Origin: Planctomycetota bacterium
Lineage (GTDB): Bacteria > Planctomycetota > UBA11346
Direction of reading: 5' to 3'
Assembly (NCBI GenBank): GCA_014193115.1
Contig: BJHQ01000018.1
Coordinates: forward strand, 44,846 to 108,845
Length of the DNA stretch: 64,000 nucleotides
The position numbers and the translations under genes were made by a program. Of this stretch, positions 44,022-52,702 are shown piece after piece. The notes under the pieces are model-generated. The model ran no database searches and had not been told where the DNA came from. It saw only the letters and a program-made list of their open reading frames with translations. The number at the start of each line of letters is the position of its first letter. The stretch's first letter is position 1.

Positions 44022-44123
44022 GCGCGGGACTATCACGATTTTCGCACAGGACCAAGGGCATCCATTGCGATCCCGGCGGGAAGCGCCCGTGGCAAGACGG
44101 CAGGTCGTCCCGAGCATTATGCC

Positions 44124-44918
44124 ATGCCCGAGCTGCCCGAAGTCGAGACGGTGCGCGCTGGCCTGGAAGGCCTGCTGAAAGACGCGGTGATCGTGCGGGT
44201 TGAACCCCACCGCAGCGGGCTGCGCCGGCCATTCGGCGATCTGTCAGCGCTGTCAGGACCGGTGCGGGCCGTGCGCCGCCGAGCAAAATACCTGCTGATC
44301 GACGCCGCCAAGGCTACGCTGCTGAGCCACTTGGGCATGACCGGCTCCTGGCGGATCGGCGATGCCCCGCGAGCCCACGATCATCTCACGCTGCATCTGG
44401 CGGACGGCCGCCGTGCAGTGTTCAACGATCCCCGTCGATTCGGGTTGGCAGCGCTCCTCGATGCCGCCGGCCACCATCCGGTCCTTGCCGGCCTCGGCCC
44501 TGAGCCCTTGGATCCGGCATGGGATGGGGCTGCCTTGCGCGTGGCCCTACGCGGCCGCAAAGCAGCCATCAAAGCCATGATCATGGACCAGCGGATCGTG
44601 GTCGGAGTCGGCAACATCTACGCCCAAGAAGCATTGTTCCGCTCGTCCATCCGCCCCCAACGACCTGCTGGACGCCTCGATCTCGCCGCCTGCCATCGCT
44701 TGGTGGCCGCCATAAAAACCGTGTTGAACGAAGCGATCAGCGTTGGCGGCTCGACGATCAGCGATTTCGTCCACGCCGGCGGAGGCACCGGCCTGTTCCA
44801 GCACCGGTTCCAGGTCTACGACCGAGGCGGCCAACCCTGCGTGATCTGCGGCGCCGCCCTCAGGCGAACCGCCATCGCCGGAAGAACCACCTGCTGGTGC
44901 CCGCGTTGCCAGCGGTGA
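44124..44918 (+). CDS. mutM: Formamidopyrimidine-DNA glycosylase
   Basis: This 264-aa base-excision repair enzyme has the N-terminus 'MPELPEVETVRAGL': Pro2 (after Met removal) is the nucleophile and Glu3 the catalytic acid. The helix-two-turn-helix region is 'VVGVGNIYAQEALFRSSIRP', and the C-terminal zinc finger is C-x2-C-x16-C-x2-C in 'CVICGAALRRTAIAG' followed by 'TTCWCPRCQ'. It removes 8-oxoguanine and ring-opened purines and nicks the strand by beta,delta-elimination. The long upstream part of the frame (from 43803) is the shadow of the FHA gene. Confidence 0.95.
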   Translation: MPELPEVETVRAGLEGLLKDAVIVRVEPHRSGLRRPFGDLSALSGPVRAVRRRAKYLLIDAAKATLLSHLGMTGSWRIGDAPRAHDHLTLHLADGRRAVFNDPRRFGLAALLDAAGHHPVLAGLGPEPLDPAWDGAALRVALRGRKAAIKAMIMDQRIVVGVGNIYAQEALFRSSIRPQRPAGRLDLAACHRLVAAIKTVLNEAISVGGSTISDFVHAGGGTGLFQHRFQVYDRGGQPCVICGAALRRTAIAGRTTCWCPRCQR

Positions 44919-45252
44919 CCGGATCGGCCTGTTCGGACCGGGCCAGACCAAACCGCCCGGCATCAAATGGACCTTGGCGTCAGCTACGTGCGGGAGATTC
45001 GGAACGACATCCGGTCCCCGCCTGCTCAGCCTGTTTCGCCAGTCCCTTTTAATAGAGAAGCCAGCAGAACCAATTCATAGAGATAGACAAATCAGGCCGT
45101 GAGCAGTATTCTCACATGAAAGCGATCCCAATGAATACCAACAAAATTAAGGCTGCACAAAACCGCATTCGACTACGTCAGCTCGGGCGCCAGGCCGGCG
45201 GGCTTCCTCGCGCTGCAAGTGGCTCAATCCGTTTGGCCTCGGCAGCTTCCGT
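44919..45252. other. Intergenic region, convergent
   Basis: This 334-bp stretch lies between the mutM stop and the 3' end of the lipoprotein-like gene. The part from about 45050 to 45165 is lower in G+C than its surroundings. A frame from ATG 45116 to 45265 gives 49 residues without recognised domain. No clear terminator or RNA gene is seen. Confidence 0.4.
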
Positions 45253-46356
45253 CTACTTCGTGTAGTCGAGCACCTCGCAGGTGATCGCATAAATGCGACC
45301 GCCAAGCTGGTAGATGGCGGCGCCGCCAGATGGGATCAGCCGAGTGTCCTTGGCGCTGTCGAAGCTGGCGTCGGGCAAGGTGATATCGGCCAGCCAGCGT
45401 CCGTCGCCGGCCTGAACCTTGGTCGTGGGCAGTTTCTGGTCCGCTGAGGCGGCGAGCTTCACCGTCGCCACCACGCCCTGGTTAGTCACCGACGGCTGGA
45501 CGTCGACCACCAGACCGCGCGCGATGGTGGCTACGACGGGATCGTAGATGCCCTGCACGATGTCCAGGTCTCCGACATAGTTTCGCTGCTCCAGCACGGC
45601 GTGGTGGTTCTGCTGCTCGTCCTGGGTGACGAAGACGGCGGCAGGCTGCAGGTCGGCCCCGAGGGACTTCCAGGTTGCCGCGTCGACGGTCGCGGCGGCC
45701 GGAGCCGCCGTCAGGCGGAAGCAGCGCACCACGACTTGGCGGGCGGCTGAACGTTCGAGCCGAGCGAGCAGCCCGGCCACCTGGCGCTGGATCTCAGGCG
45801 ACTGGGTGACGGTCAGCATCCCACCCGACTCGCTGATCTTGGCGAGCCCGTCCGTCCATGATGACGGGGCGATCTGGTGCTGGACCAGTTCGACCAGCTC
45901 GTTGATGTTCGGCAGGGCCTCGGACTCGATCCCAGGCAGGTAGCGGGCGGCGGCGGTGCCAATGGCAGGCGTGGCCAATTCAGGTCCGGGGAAGTCTGGA
46001 GTCGATACCAGCATCGTACGGACATCGTAGATCCTGGTCTCAAGCCGCTTGCGCGCCTCGGTGTCGGCGTCAGTGACTTCCAGGCGGTTGCCGACCAGCC
46101 GGACGGTCAGGTGGTATTCGGACGCCAGCATGGCGATGGCGTCATTCCAAGGGGCGTCCTTAGCCACCAGGGTCACCGTGGTTCCAAGGCGATCCTGCAG
46201 GTTGTGGTCGACGATCAGGCCGGCGTCGCACTGCTTGGCCAGGCGTTCGACCAGGACGTAGAGGATCTGCTGGTCGGCGCGCAGATCGACGGTAGCCGGC
46301 TGCTGGGCGGCGGCGGCGCAGCCGGCCAGGCCGGTCAGGATCAGAGAACGGATCAT
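45253..46356 (-). CDS. STN/secretin-like exported protein (probable lipoprotein)
   Basis: This 367-aa protein starts at the ATG at 46356 (MIRSLILTGLAGCAAAAQ). L-A-G-C at residues 10-13 fits a lipobox, though ordinary cleavage after 'AAAA' is also possible. Residues about 20-95 match an STN/N0 fold: 'DLRADQQILYVLVERLAKQC', 'VTLVAKDAPWNDAIAMLASE' and 'LTVRLVGNRLEV'. The later 'TVTQSPEIQRQVAGLLARLE' is a common secretin N-domain motif. A pore region is not evident. The start overlaps the stop of the upstream partner by 4 bp. It may be part of an envelope complex that uses secretin domains without the beta barrel. Confidence 0.72.
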   Translation of the reverse strand: MIRSLILTGLAGCAAAAQQPATVDLRADQQILYVLVERLAKQCDAGLIVDHNLQDRLGTTVTLVAKDAPWNDAIAMLASEYHLTVRLVGNRLEVTDADTEARKRLETRIYDVRTMLVSTPDFPGPELATPAIGTAAARYLPGIESEALPNINELVELVQHQIAPSSWTDGLAKISESGGMLTVTQSPEIQRQVAGLLARLERSAARQVVVRCFRLTAAPAAATVDAATWKSLGADLQPAAVFVTQDEQQNHHAVLEQRNYVGDLDIVQGIYDPVVATIARGLVVDVQPSVTNQGVVATVKLAASADQKLPTTKVQAGDGRWLADITLPDASFDSAKDTRLIPSGGAAIYQLGGRIYAITCEVLDYTK

Positions 46357-47603
46357 GGCGTCTCCATGAGGATGATGACGGCGCGACCGGCCGGATGTTC
46401 GGCGACCAGGACCAGGGATGAGCCGCCGGGCAGCCATGATTCGCCGCGCGGGGTCCAATTCCACTCCGCAGGCAGAGCGATGGTTTGACGCGAGCCACTG
46501 CCCGATTGGCCTGGCGTGGTCGACGTGGTCGTGGTCTCCTTGTCGCCGGCCTTTTCGACCCTGGTCACAGCCGTCGGAGGCGTCGGATGGCCGGGATCAG
46601 TGAACGTGGCGAAGGCGCCATCGATGGGATCGACCCAAGCCAGGTGGTAGCCGATCTGGGTGAATCCGAAACCCAGACGGGGAATGATGTCCATGGCGCG
46701 TCCGGTTCGCACCGTCTCGGTGCGCGGGTCATAGCCGCCACCCACGATGTCGAGATCGGTTACCTGCGTCTGTTCGCGCCGGTTGTCGGCGCTGACCCGC
46801 TGGTTGTTGAGCGCCTGCACGCTGAGGACCTGCCGGCGGTCGAGCCGCGCCGCCAGGGCGATGGCTGCCGCTTGCGGCACGACGCCGCTCGGCAGGGCGT
46901 CTCCGCTGGCCAGGGTGCCGAAGACCGCCTGCCAGGAGCTGCGCCGGGTCTGGCGGGCCAGGCGCTCGGCGAGGGCGGCGCGCAGAGCATTCTCTTCTTC
47001 GACAGTCGCCAGCAGATGCACATTGCCGTGGCCGCGCATCTCGGCGCCGGTGCTGCCGGCGATGCCATCCATCCATTTCACGACCTCGTCGCCGGCGGGA
47101 TCGCGACCGGAATCGCCCGCGCCACCGGCACCGCCGCCGAATATGGAGAAACCACCACCGCCCCCGCCATTGACCGGCAAGCCCAATGCAGGGCCGGGGA
47201 AATTCTTGGGCGCCAAGAAGATCCCGTAATCGCGCAGGTTGAGATCCACCGGCCGTCGCTGGCGGTTGCGAAAGTCCTCCCAGGTTTCGACCCGCAGGCG
47301 CAGCGGCTCGGCGGTGAGGCGCAGATCCTGGCTGCGCTCCAGCAGGGCCAGGCAGTCGCCGAGCGGGCCTTTGTGGTCATCGACCAGCACCACCAGACGT
47401 TTGCCTTCGATTTCGGCCACGGCGTTCGAGCGCACCACCGGCCGCTCGATCTGCCGGCCCAGTTCGGCAAGTACTTCTGCCAGCGGTTTCATCCGCCAAC
47501 CGGCCTGGAAGCTCGCTTTGAGGTAGGCGGGCGGTTTGTCGCCGATCACGTCCACCGCCGGCAGGACGGCGGCTGCGATCAACAACAGGAAGGCGGGACG
47601 CAT
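46353..47603 (-). CDS. Secretin-N-like exported protein, partner of the next gene
   Basis: This 416-aa protein has a signal peptide (MRPAFLLLIAAAVLPAV). The N-terminal region resembles an STN domain ('MKPLAEVLAELGRQIERPVV', then 'ERSQDLRLTAEPLRLRVETW'). A glycine-rich loop of about 25 residues (near 150) follows. The second half has 'NVHLLATVEEENALRAALAE', a secretin N-repeat motif, and beta-rich segments. Both proteins of the pair share the order STN, N-type repeat and beta-rich end, so they could be old duplicates. They are coupled by a 4-bp overlap. No inner-membrane or pilin gene of a type II/IV system is near. Confidence 0.65.
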   Translation of the reverse strand: MRPAFLLLIAAAVLPAVDVIGDKPPAYLKASFQAGWRMKPLAEVLAELGRQIERPVVRSNAVAEIEGKRLVVLVDDHKGPLGDCLALLERSQDLRLTAEPLRLRVETWEDFRNRQRRPVDLNLRDYGIFLAPKNFPGPALGLPVNGGGGGGFSIFGGGAGGAGDSGRDPAGDEVVKWMDGIAGSTGAEMRGHGNVHLLATVEEENALRAALAERLARQTRRSSWQAVFGTLASGDALPSGVVPQAAAIALAARLDRRQVLSVQALNNQRVSADNRREQTQVTDLDIVGGGYDPRTETVRTGRAMDIIPRLGFGFTQIGYHLAWVDPIDGAFATFTDPGHPTPPTAVTRVEKAGDKETTTTSTTPGQSGSGSRQTIALPAEWNWTPRGESWLPGGSSLVLVAEHPAGRAVIILMETP

Positions 47604-47903
47604 GTTTCGGACTCCGGGCTGGGCATTACGGCGATGGTTGTGCGTCTGGCTGACGCGCCAAGAACCCCCGGCAATGACGTGCGTCTGCTCCAGATCTGTT
47701 TCTGTGTGATCCGGCCGCCCAGCGACGCGGGCGTCCTAACGTGCTGTGCCGTCTAGCGCGGCTCGGCAGGCGCCTCGGCCCGGCGGTCGAAAAGGCGGTT
47801 TCCGGCCAACAGATCGTGGATCGATGGCAGGCCGGCGATCGCGGTGGTCGGGGCGAGCGGCCAGAGTAGCAGGCACAACGCCCAACGCCGAGTAGCCCCC
47901 TGA

Positions 47904-47931
47904 CCCGCTGATGACCCCCGGCGGGTTTTTT
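47904..47931 (+). terminator. Rho-independent terminator, plus strand
   Basis: CCCGC-TGATGACCCCCG-GCGGG is followed by six T. The 5-bp GC stem with a 12-base loop and T-run fits an intrinsic terminator. No plus-strand gene was found directly upstream, so what it terminates is unclear. Confidence 0.5.
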
Positions 47932-47948
47932 GTGACCATCTACCAGAT

Positions 47949-47984
47949 GCGACACATGGCCGCGCGACACAAATTAGCGACACA
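47949..47984. repeat. Three direct repeats GCGACACA beside tRNA-Lys
   Basis: Exact 8-bp copies begin at 47949, 47964 and 47977, with starts 15 and 13 bp apart. They lie 40-75 bp beyond the 3' end of the tRNA gene. They could be protein-binding sites or a remnant of an element inserted at the tRNA. Confidence 0.45.
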
Positions 47985-48024
47985 CGGTCAGCAGAAAACA
48001 ACAAAGAAAAAGCTGGGAAAATAG

Positions 48025-48097
48025 TGCGTCGTCTAGGATTCGAACCTAGGACCCAGGGATTAAGAATCCCTTGCTCTACCAACTGAGCTAACGACGC
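48025..48097 (-). tRNA. tRNA-Lys (anticodon CUU)
   Basis: Read on the minus strand, the 7-bp acceptor stem is GCGTCGT/ACGACGC with discriminator A. The D-arm includes TAGCTCAGTTGGTAGAGCA. The anticodon stem AGGGA/TCCCT encloses loop TTCTTAA, giving anticodon CTT. The T-loop is GGTTCGAATCC. CCA is not encoded. Confidence 0.96.
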
Positions 48098-48232
48098 AGC
48101 ACCGGGCCACGTGCGTCCACCGTGGGCGCGAGGTGAATAGTGTGGGAACAGCCGAAAGCTGTCAATCTAGCGCTGCGGACGGAATGCTGCCGGGTGCGGA
48201 TGCGTTTATCGCAACCGGCAGCGCTGCTCTCT

Positions 48233-50839
48233 TCAGGGGGTTGGCGTCGGAGCCGCGGGCTGGTCGGGCGCTGCGGTGGGTTGGGGCGTTTCCTCGCGGC
48301 GGAAGGCCAGGCGCGGCTTGTCGGTCGGCCCCAGGCCGGGTTCTGTGTCCACCACCAGGATGGTCCCGGTGCTGAACTCGCCTTTGAGGATCGCTTCGCT
48401 GAGGTGATCCTCGACCTTCTGTTCGATGGTCCGACGGATCGGACGGGCGCCGAACTTCGGGTTGTACCCTTCGCGGAGCAGCCAGTCGGCGGCGCTGTCG
48501 GTGATCTTCAGCACGATGCCCTGCTCCTGCACGCGTTTGGCGATCTTGCCGAATTCGAGGCGGACCACGGCGCGCAGATCCTCGCGTTCCAGCGGGCGGA
48601 AGACGATGATTTCGTCGAGGCGGTTGAGGAACTCGGGACGGAAATTGTCCTCAAGCGCGCTTTGATAGGCCTTCTTGGTCGATTCGTAGGCGTAGTCGGC
48701 GCTGGTGCCGGCGCTGGTGTCGAAGCCGAGGGTGCCGGCTTCGTTGGCCTGGGCGGCGCCGACGTTGCTGGTCATGACGATGACCGCGTTGCGGAAGTCC
48801 ACGATCCGGCCGAGGGAATCGGTCAGGCGGCCTTCTTCCATGATCTGGAGCAGCAGATTGAAGACATCGTGGTGGGCCTTTTCGATCTCGTCGAACAGGA
48901 TCACGCTGTAGGGCCGGCGGCGGACCTTTTCCGTCAGCTGGCCGCCTTCGTCGTAGCCGACATAGCCGGGAGGCGCGCCGACCAGCCGGCTGGCGTTGAA
49001 GCGCTCGCCGTATTCGGACATGTCGATGGTGATCAGTGCGTCTTCGCCACCGAACATGAACTCGGCCAGGGCCTTGCACAGCAGCGTCTTTCCGACGCCG
49101 GTGGGGCCGACGAACATGAAGCAGCCGACCGGGCGCTTGGGATCCTTCAGACCGGAACGCGAGCGCCGGATCGCCTTGGACAAGGTGCGGATGGCCTCGT
49201 CCTGGCTGATGACGTTGCGGTGGAGGTGATCCTCCAATTTGAGCAGCCGGGCGGCCTCGCCCTGGTCGAGGCGCTGGAGCGGGATGCCGGTCATCGAGGC
49301 GATGATCTCTCCGACCACGTTCTCGTCGACGGTGCCGCACAGCTCCTTGGATTGCTCCTGGTGCTTGCGCCGGATCTCGGCCAGCTCCTTTTTGCGGCGT
49401 TCCGCTTTATCACGGAACTCCGCCGCCCGCTCATAATCCTGATTCAGGACCGCTTCAGATTTTTGCTTCTCGAAATCCTTGATCTGGCCTTCGATCTCCT
49501 TGTAGAGCGGGGCCTTCGATCCGGATTTCAGACGCAGCCGGGCGCCGGCCTCGTCGATCACGTCGATCGCCTTGTCGGGCAGGTGGCGGCCGGTGATGTA
49601 GCGATCAGACAGCTTCACCGCGGCGGACAGGGCGGCGTCGGTGATCTTCACCCGGTGGTGGGCTTCGTACTTGTCGCGCAGGCCGCCGAGGATTTTGACC
49701 GCGTCTTCCTGGCTGGGCGGTTCAACCACGATCGACTGGAAGCGGCGTTCCAAGGCGCCGTCTTTTTCAATGTATTTGCGGTATTCATCGAGGGTGGTGG
49801 CGCCGATGCACTGCATCTCGCCGCGGGACAGGGCGGGCTTGAGCACGTTCGACGCGTCGATCGCGCCCTCGGCTCCGCCGGCGCCGACCAGGGTGTGCAG
49901 TTCGTCAATGAACAGGATGATCTGCTTGTTGGCTTTCACTTCCTTCATCACCGCCTTGATCCGTTCCTCGAACTGTCCGCGGTACTTGGTGCCGGCGACC
50001 ATCGACGCCAAATCGAGGCTGATCACCCGCTTGGAGGCCAGCAGGTCGGGGACCTCATGCTTGACGATCGATTGGGCGAGCCCTTCGACGATGGCGGTCT
50101 TGCCGACACCGGCCTCACCGAGGAGCACCGGGTTGTTCTTGGTCCGGCGGCACAGGATCTGCCACAGCCTTTCGATCTCTTTTGAGCGCCCGATCACCGG
50201 ATCGAGCTCGCCGGCTTCAGCGGCGGCAGTCAGGTCGCGGCCGAAGGCGTCGAGCGCCGGGGTGCTGTTGTCCTCTTTTTTCCCGCGGCGCTGCTGCTGC
50301 TGGTTGCCGCCGGCGGAGGCCGTCGGAGTCGGAGGTGCCTCGCTCTTGGTGTCGGGTTCGCGGGTCGCGGTCGCCGAATTGCCCGACATGCCGGAGACAT
50401 CGCTGGCGCCGAGCAGGTCGAGAATCTCGTTGCGCACATCCTCCAGTTTCAGCTCAAGATTGATCAGCACCTGGGCGGCAACGCTGTCCTGCTCCGAGAG
50501 CAGGCCGAGCAGCACATGCTCGGTGCCGATGTACGGGTGTCCGAGGGCGCGGGCCTCTTCGTGGGCGAGCTCAAGCACTTTCTTCGCCTGCGGAGTGAAT
50601 GGCAGGGGACCGGAAGGGGCCGGACGATCGGCGACCACCACCAATTTCTCAACTTCTTTCCTGACTTTTTCGACATCCACCGACAGGTTGTTGAGGGCGG
50701 TGACGGCGACGCCGCTGCCTTCCTTCACCAGGCCGAGCAGCAGATGCTCGGTGCCGATGTAATCGTTGCGGAAGCGTTCAGCCTCCTTTTGCGCCAGGGC
50801 GATGATCTTGCGGGCGCGGTCGGTGAACTTGTCGAACAT
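48233..50839 (-). CDS. clpC: ClpC-type AAA+ unfoldase
   Basis: From the ATG at 50839 ([20 protein letters not shown]) the protein has 868 aa. Two Clp-N repeats (1-145) hold '[19 protein letters not shown]' and '[20 protein letters not shown]'. A Gly/Ser/Gln-rich linker follows (about 150-200), longer than usual. AAA-1 has '[16 protein letters not shown]'; the middle domain has a UVR-like stretch around '[19 protein letters not shown]'; AAA-2 has '[16 protein letters not shown]'. The extra 40 codons upstream in the open frame lack family character. With ClpP it degrades proteins tagged by arginine phosphorylation, made by the McsB coded just upstream. Confidence 0.97.
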   Translation of the reverse strand: MFDKFTDRARKIIALAQKEAERFRNDYIGTEHLLLGLVKEGSGVAVTALNNLSVDVEKVRKEVEKLVVVADRPAPSGPLPFTPQAKKVLELAHEEARALGHPYIGTEHVLLGLLSEQDSVAAQVLINLELKLEDVRNEILDLLGASDVSGMSGNSATATREPDTKSEAPPTPTASAGGNQQQQRRGKKEDNSTPALDAFGRDLTAAAEAGELDPVIGRSKEIERLWQILCRRTKNNPVLLGEAGVGKTAIVEGLAQSIVKHEVPDLLASKRVISLDLASMVAGTKYRGQFEERIKAVMKEVKANKQIILFIDELHTLVGAGGAEGAIDASNVLKPALSRGEMQCIGATTLDEYRKYIEKDGALERRFQSIVVEPPSQEDAVKILGGLRDKYEAHHRVKITDAALSAAVKLSDRYITGRHLPDKAIDVIDEAGARLRLKSGSKAPLYKEIEGQIKDFEKQKSEAVLNQDYERAAEFRDKAERRKKELAEIRRKHQEQSKELCGTVDENVVGEIIASMTGIPLQRLDQGEAARLLKLEDHLHRNVISQDEAIRTLSKAIRRSRSGLKDPKRPVGCFMFVGPTGVGKTLLCKALAEFMFGGEDALITIDMSEYGERFNASRLVGAPPGYVGYDEGGQLTEKVRRRPYSVILFDEIEKAHHDVFNLLLQIMEEGRLTDSLGRIVDFRNAVIVMTSNVGAAQANEAGTLGFDTSAGTSADYAYESTKKAYQSALEDNFRPEFLNRLDEIIVFRPLEREDLRAVVRLEFGKIAKRVQEQGIVLKITDSAADWLLREGYNPKFGARPIRRTIEQKVEDHLSEAILKGEFSTGTILVVDTEPGLGPTDKPRLAFRREETPQPTAAPDQPAAPTPTP

Positions 50840-51028
50840 GGCGGCGATCCTGGGGCGAATGTCGGCGGGGCGCGGATGGGCTGCGAAGCCGGCATCGTCA
50901 ACGCGTACGGACGAGGGGAAGGGCTGGATCCACCCGGGTGCGGCGGATCGACATGGCATGATATGGCAAAGCGTCGGCTATGCCAACCTGATGACTTTGG
51001 TCGGCTGGTCCAAACGTCGCCAGCGTGT

Positions 51029-52117
51029 TCAGCCCGCTTGAATCCATTCGCGGACCAGGCCTGAGCGCATCTGGTCGCGTACGGCGGCGGTAGCGGACGA
51101 ACCCTGATCGGACAGGTGGAGCAGTTGCAGGTGCGCCGGCTGGCAGAGCAGGAAGATCCGATCGAGGTTGGCCCAGGTCGGGCCGATCGCGCTGGACACC
51201 GGAAGCAGGCGAAGCGCCAAACCGAGCCGAACCCAGGACAAGTGTTCGTTCAGCTCGTCACTGGTCAGGGACCGGGCGTGGGTCAGCAGGCCCCAGCCGC
51301 GGTAGATTTTGTCCTCAAGGGTCAGCCGACCCTTGGTCAGCAGGGCCTGTCGTGCGAGACGTTCGGCTTCGATCAGACGAAGGGTCGCGGCGTGGATCGA
51401 GCCCACCAGGCTGCGTTCTTCGATGCCAAGGGTGCGGGCGTTGGAGACCTGATAATAGTGGCCGGTGGCTTCGCTGCCTTCGCCGTGCAGGCCGCGCACG
51501 GTCATGTGCAGTTTGTCGAGGGCGCGGAGAACAGCTTTCAATTCGCCGGTCTCGGCCAGGGCCGGCAGGTGGAGCATCACCGAGGCGCGCAAGCCGGTGC
51601 CGCAGTTGGTGTGGCAGGCGGTCAGGTAGCCGAGCCGGGGATGGGTTGCCCAGACGACATGTTTTTCCAGATCCCGGTCGGTCCACTGGGCCCGGGCCAG
51701 GCATTGATCGAGGCACAGGCCCGCTGAGATGACCTGCAACCTGACGTGATCCTCTTCGTTCAGCATCAGCGTCACCACCTGGTCGGGGCTGACGCACAGG
51801 CCGCTGGGACGGTTGCCGTTGGCGATCTCGCGGCTGATCAGCTGGCGTTCGACCAGGGCCTGACGTTCGAGTTCGCTGAGCCTGGCAGGTTGGAGCAGCT
51901 GGTCCCGCGGCCAATCGGTCGCTCGGGCCACGATCGCGAGCAAATCCTCGACCAAGGCCTGCTCCGCCTCGCCATCCAAGGTCCGCCGGAAGGCGGTTCC
52001 GACCCGGTTGCGGGCCAGGCGGATCCGGCTCGACACCACGATCCCGTCGTGTTCGCCAGGGCTTGCCAGCCATCGGGCCGGGGCGGTCAGCAGATGGCGG
52101 ATGCCCGCACCGCTCAT
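51029..52117 (-). CDS. mcsB: Protein arginine kinase McsB
   Basis: This 362-aa guanido kinase has 'DGIVVSSRIRLARNRVG' near residue 24, 'VLMLNEEDHVRLQVI' in the nucleotide-binding part (here VTLMLNEEDHVR), 'THPRLGYLTACHTNCGTGLR' with the conserved Cys and GTGLRAS loop, and 'GLHGEGSEATGHYYQVSN'. In Bacillus it phosphorylates arginines to mark proteins for ClpCP. Its start overlaps the mcsA stop by 4 bp. It is 189 bp upstream of clpC. Length and motifs are normal, so activity is likely. Confidence 0.95.
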   Translation of the reverse strand: MSGAGIRHLLTAPARWLASPGEHDGIVVSSRIRLARNRVGTAFRRTLDGEAEQALVEDLLAIVARATDWPRDQLLQPARLSELERQALVERQLISREIANGNRPSGLCVSPDQVVTLMLNEEDHVRLQVISAGLCLDQCLARAQWTDRDLEKHVVWATHPRLGYLTACHTNCGTGLRASVMLHLPALAETGELKAVLRALDKLHMTVRGLHGEGSEATGHYYQVSNARTLGIEERSLVGSIHAATLRLIEAERLARQALLTKGRLTLEDKIYRGWGLLTHARSLTSDELNEHLSWVRLGLALRLLPVSSAIGPTWANLDRIFLLCQPAHLQLLHLSDQGSSATAAVRDQMRSGLVREWIQAG

Positions 52118-52641
52118 GACGGTTCCGCCAGATGCTGGATCTGATCGCGTAGATGGGCGGCTTCCTCGTAGCGCTCGGCGGTGATGGCATCGCGGAGGCG
52201 GGCTTCGAGGGTCGCCCGACGCATCACCAGATCGGTTGGCACCGGCGGCATGACGCCGCTTTCCGAGCCCGGTATGCGTCCGACATGGCCGACAGCACCG
52301 TGGTACCTGCGAAGCAGCGCATCGACCTGCTCGGCGAAGGCGTCATAGCACTCGGCGCAGCCGAACAGGTTGTTCTCGGCGTAATCAGAGAAGGCGAAGG
52401 CGCAGCGGGGGCATGTCTTCCCGGTCGGCGGCGGAACGGTTGGAGCGGCTGGCGGCTGGGCCGAGGTGGACTGCTTGGTCAAGATGGAGTGCACCGATGG
52501 GGGATCGCGATGCAGGTCCAGCCCGAGGCGTTCGACGCACTGGGGACAGAGATGGGCTTCCTGCCGCGGTCCGTCGGTCGGTAATTCCGTCAGGTGGATG
52601 GTTGCCGGCCGCTTGCCGCACACCTGGCAGTCGCCGTGCAT
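52114..52641 (-). CDS. mcsA: McsA, zinc-finger activator of McsB
   Basis: This 175-aa protein has two zinc fingers: 'MHGDCQVCGKRPATIHLTE' with 'HLCPQCVERLG', and 'TCPRCAFAFSDYAENNLFGC' with 'AECYDAF'. A UVR domain follows at about 140-170 ('RDAITAERYEEAAHLRDQI'), as in McsA, which activates the McsB kinase and links it to ClpC. It is the first gene of the mcsA-mcsB-clpC order. The CtsR repressor that opens this operon in Bacillus is not seen here; control of the operon must differ. Confidence 0.92.
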   Translation of the reverse strand: MHGDCQVCGKRPATIHLTELPTDGPRQEAHLCPQCVERLGLDLHRDPPSVHSILTKQSTSAQPPAAPTVPPPTGKTCPRCAFAFSDYAENNLFGCAECYDAFAEQVDALLRRYHGAVGHVGRIPGSESGVMPPVPTDLVMRRATLEARLRDAITAERYEEAAHLRDQIQHLAEPS

Positions 52642-52702
52642 GGCGGGATGTTCGCCTTATCGCAGGGGCGGCAAGCCTGGCCCGCGGATCGCCCGGGACC
52701 GT

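Larger units (their letters stand above)
47604..48024. other. Intergenic region with terminator and direct repeats
   Basis: This 421-bp stretch lies between the secretin-like operon and tRNA-Lys. It holds a plus-strand intrinsic terminator (47904-47931) and three GCGACACA repeats. A minus-strand frame ending at 47753 reads a signal-peptide-like peptide from a possible TTG start, but support is weak. No other gene was found. Confidence 0.5.

Noticed and set aside
45116..45265. 49-codon plus-strand frame after mutM
   Set aside because: It has no good ribosome site or recognised motif and overlaps the end of the opposite gene. A chance frame is more likely.
47753..47880. Small exported peptide on the minus strand (ALCLLLWPLAPTTAIAG)
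   Set aside because: The stretch looks like a signal peptide, but only a TTG start is available and there is no ribosome site. Kept as a note only.
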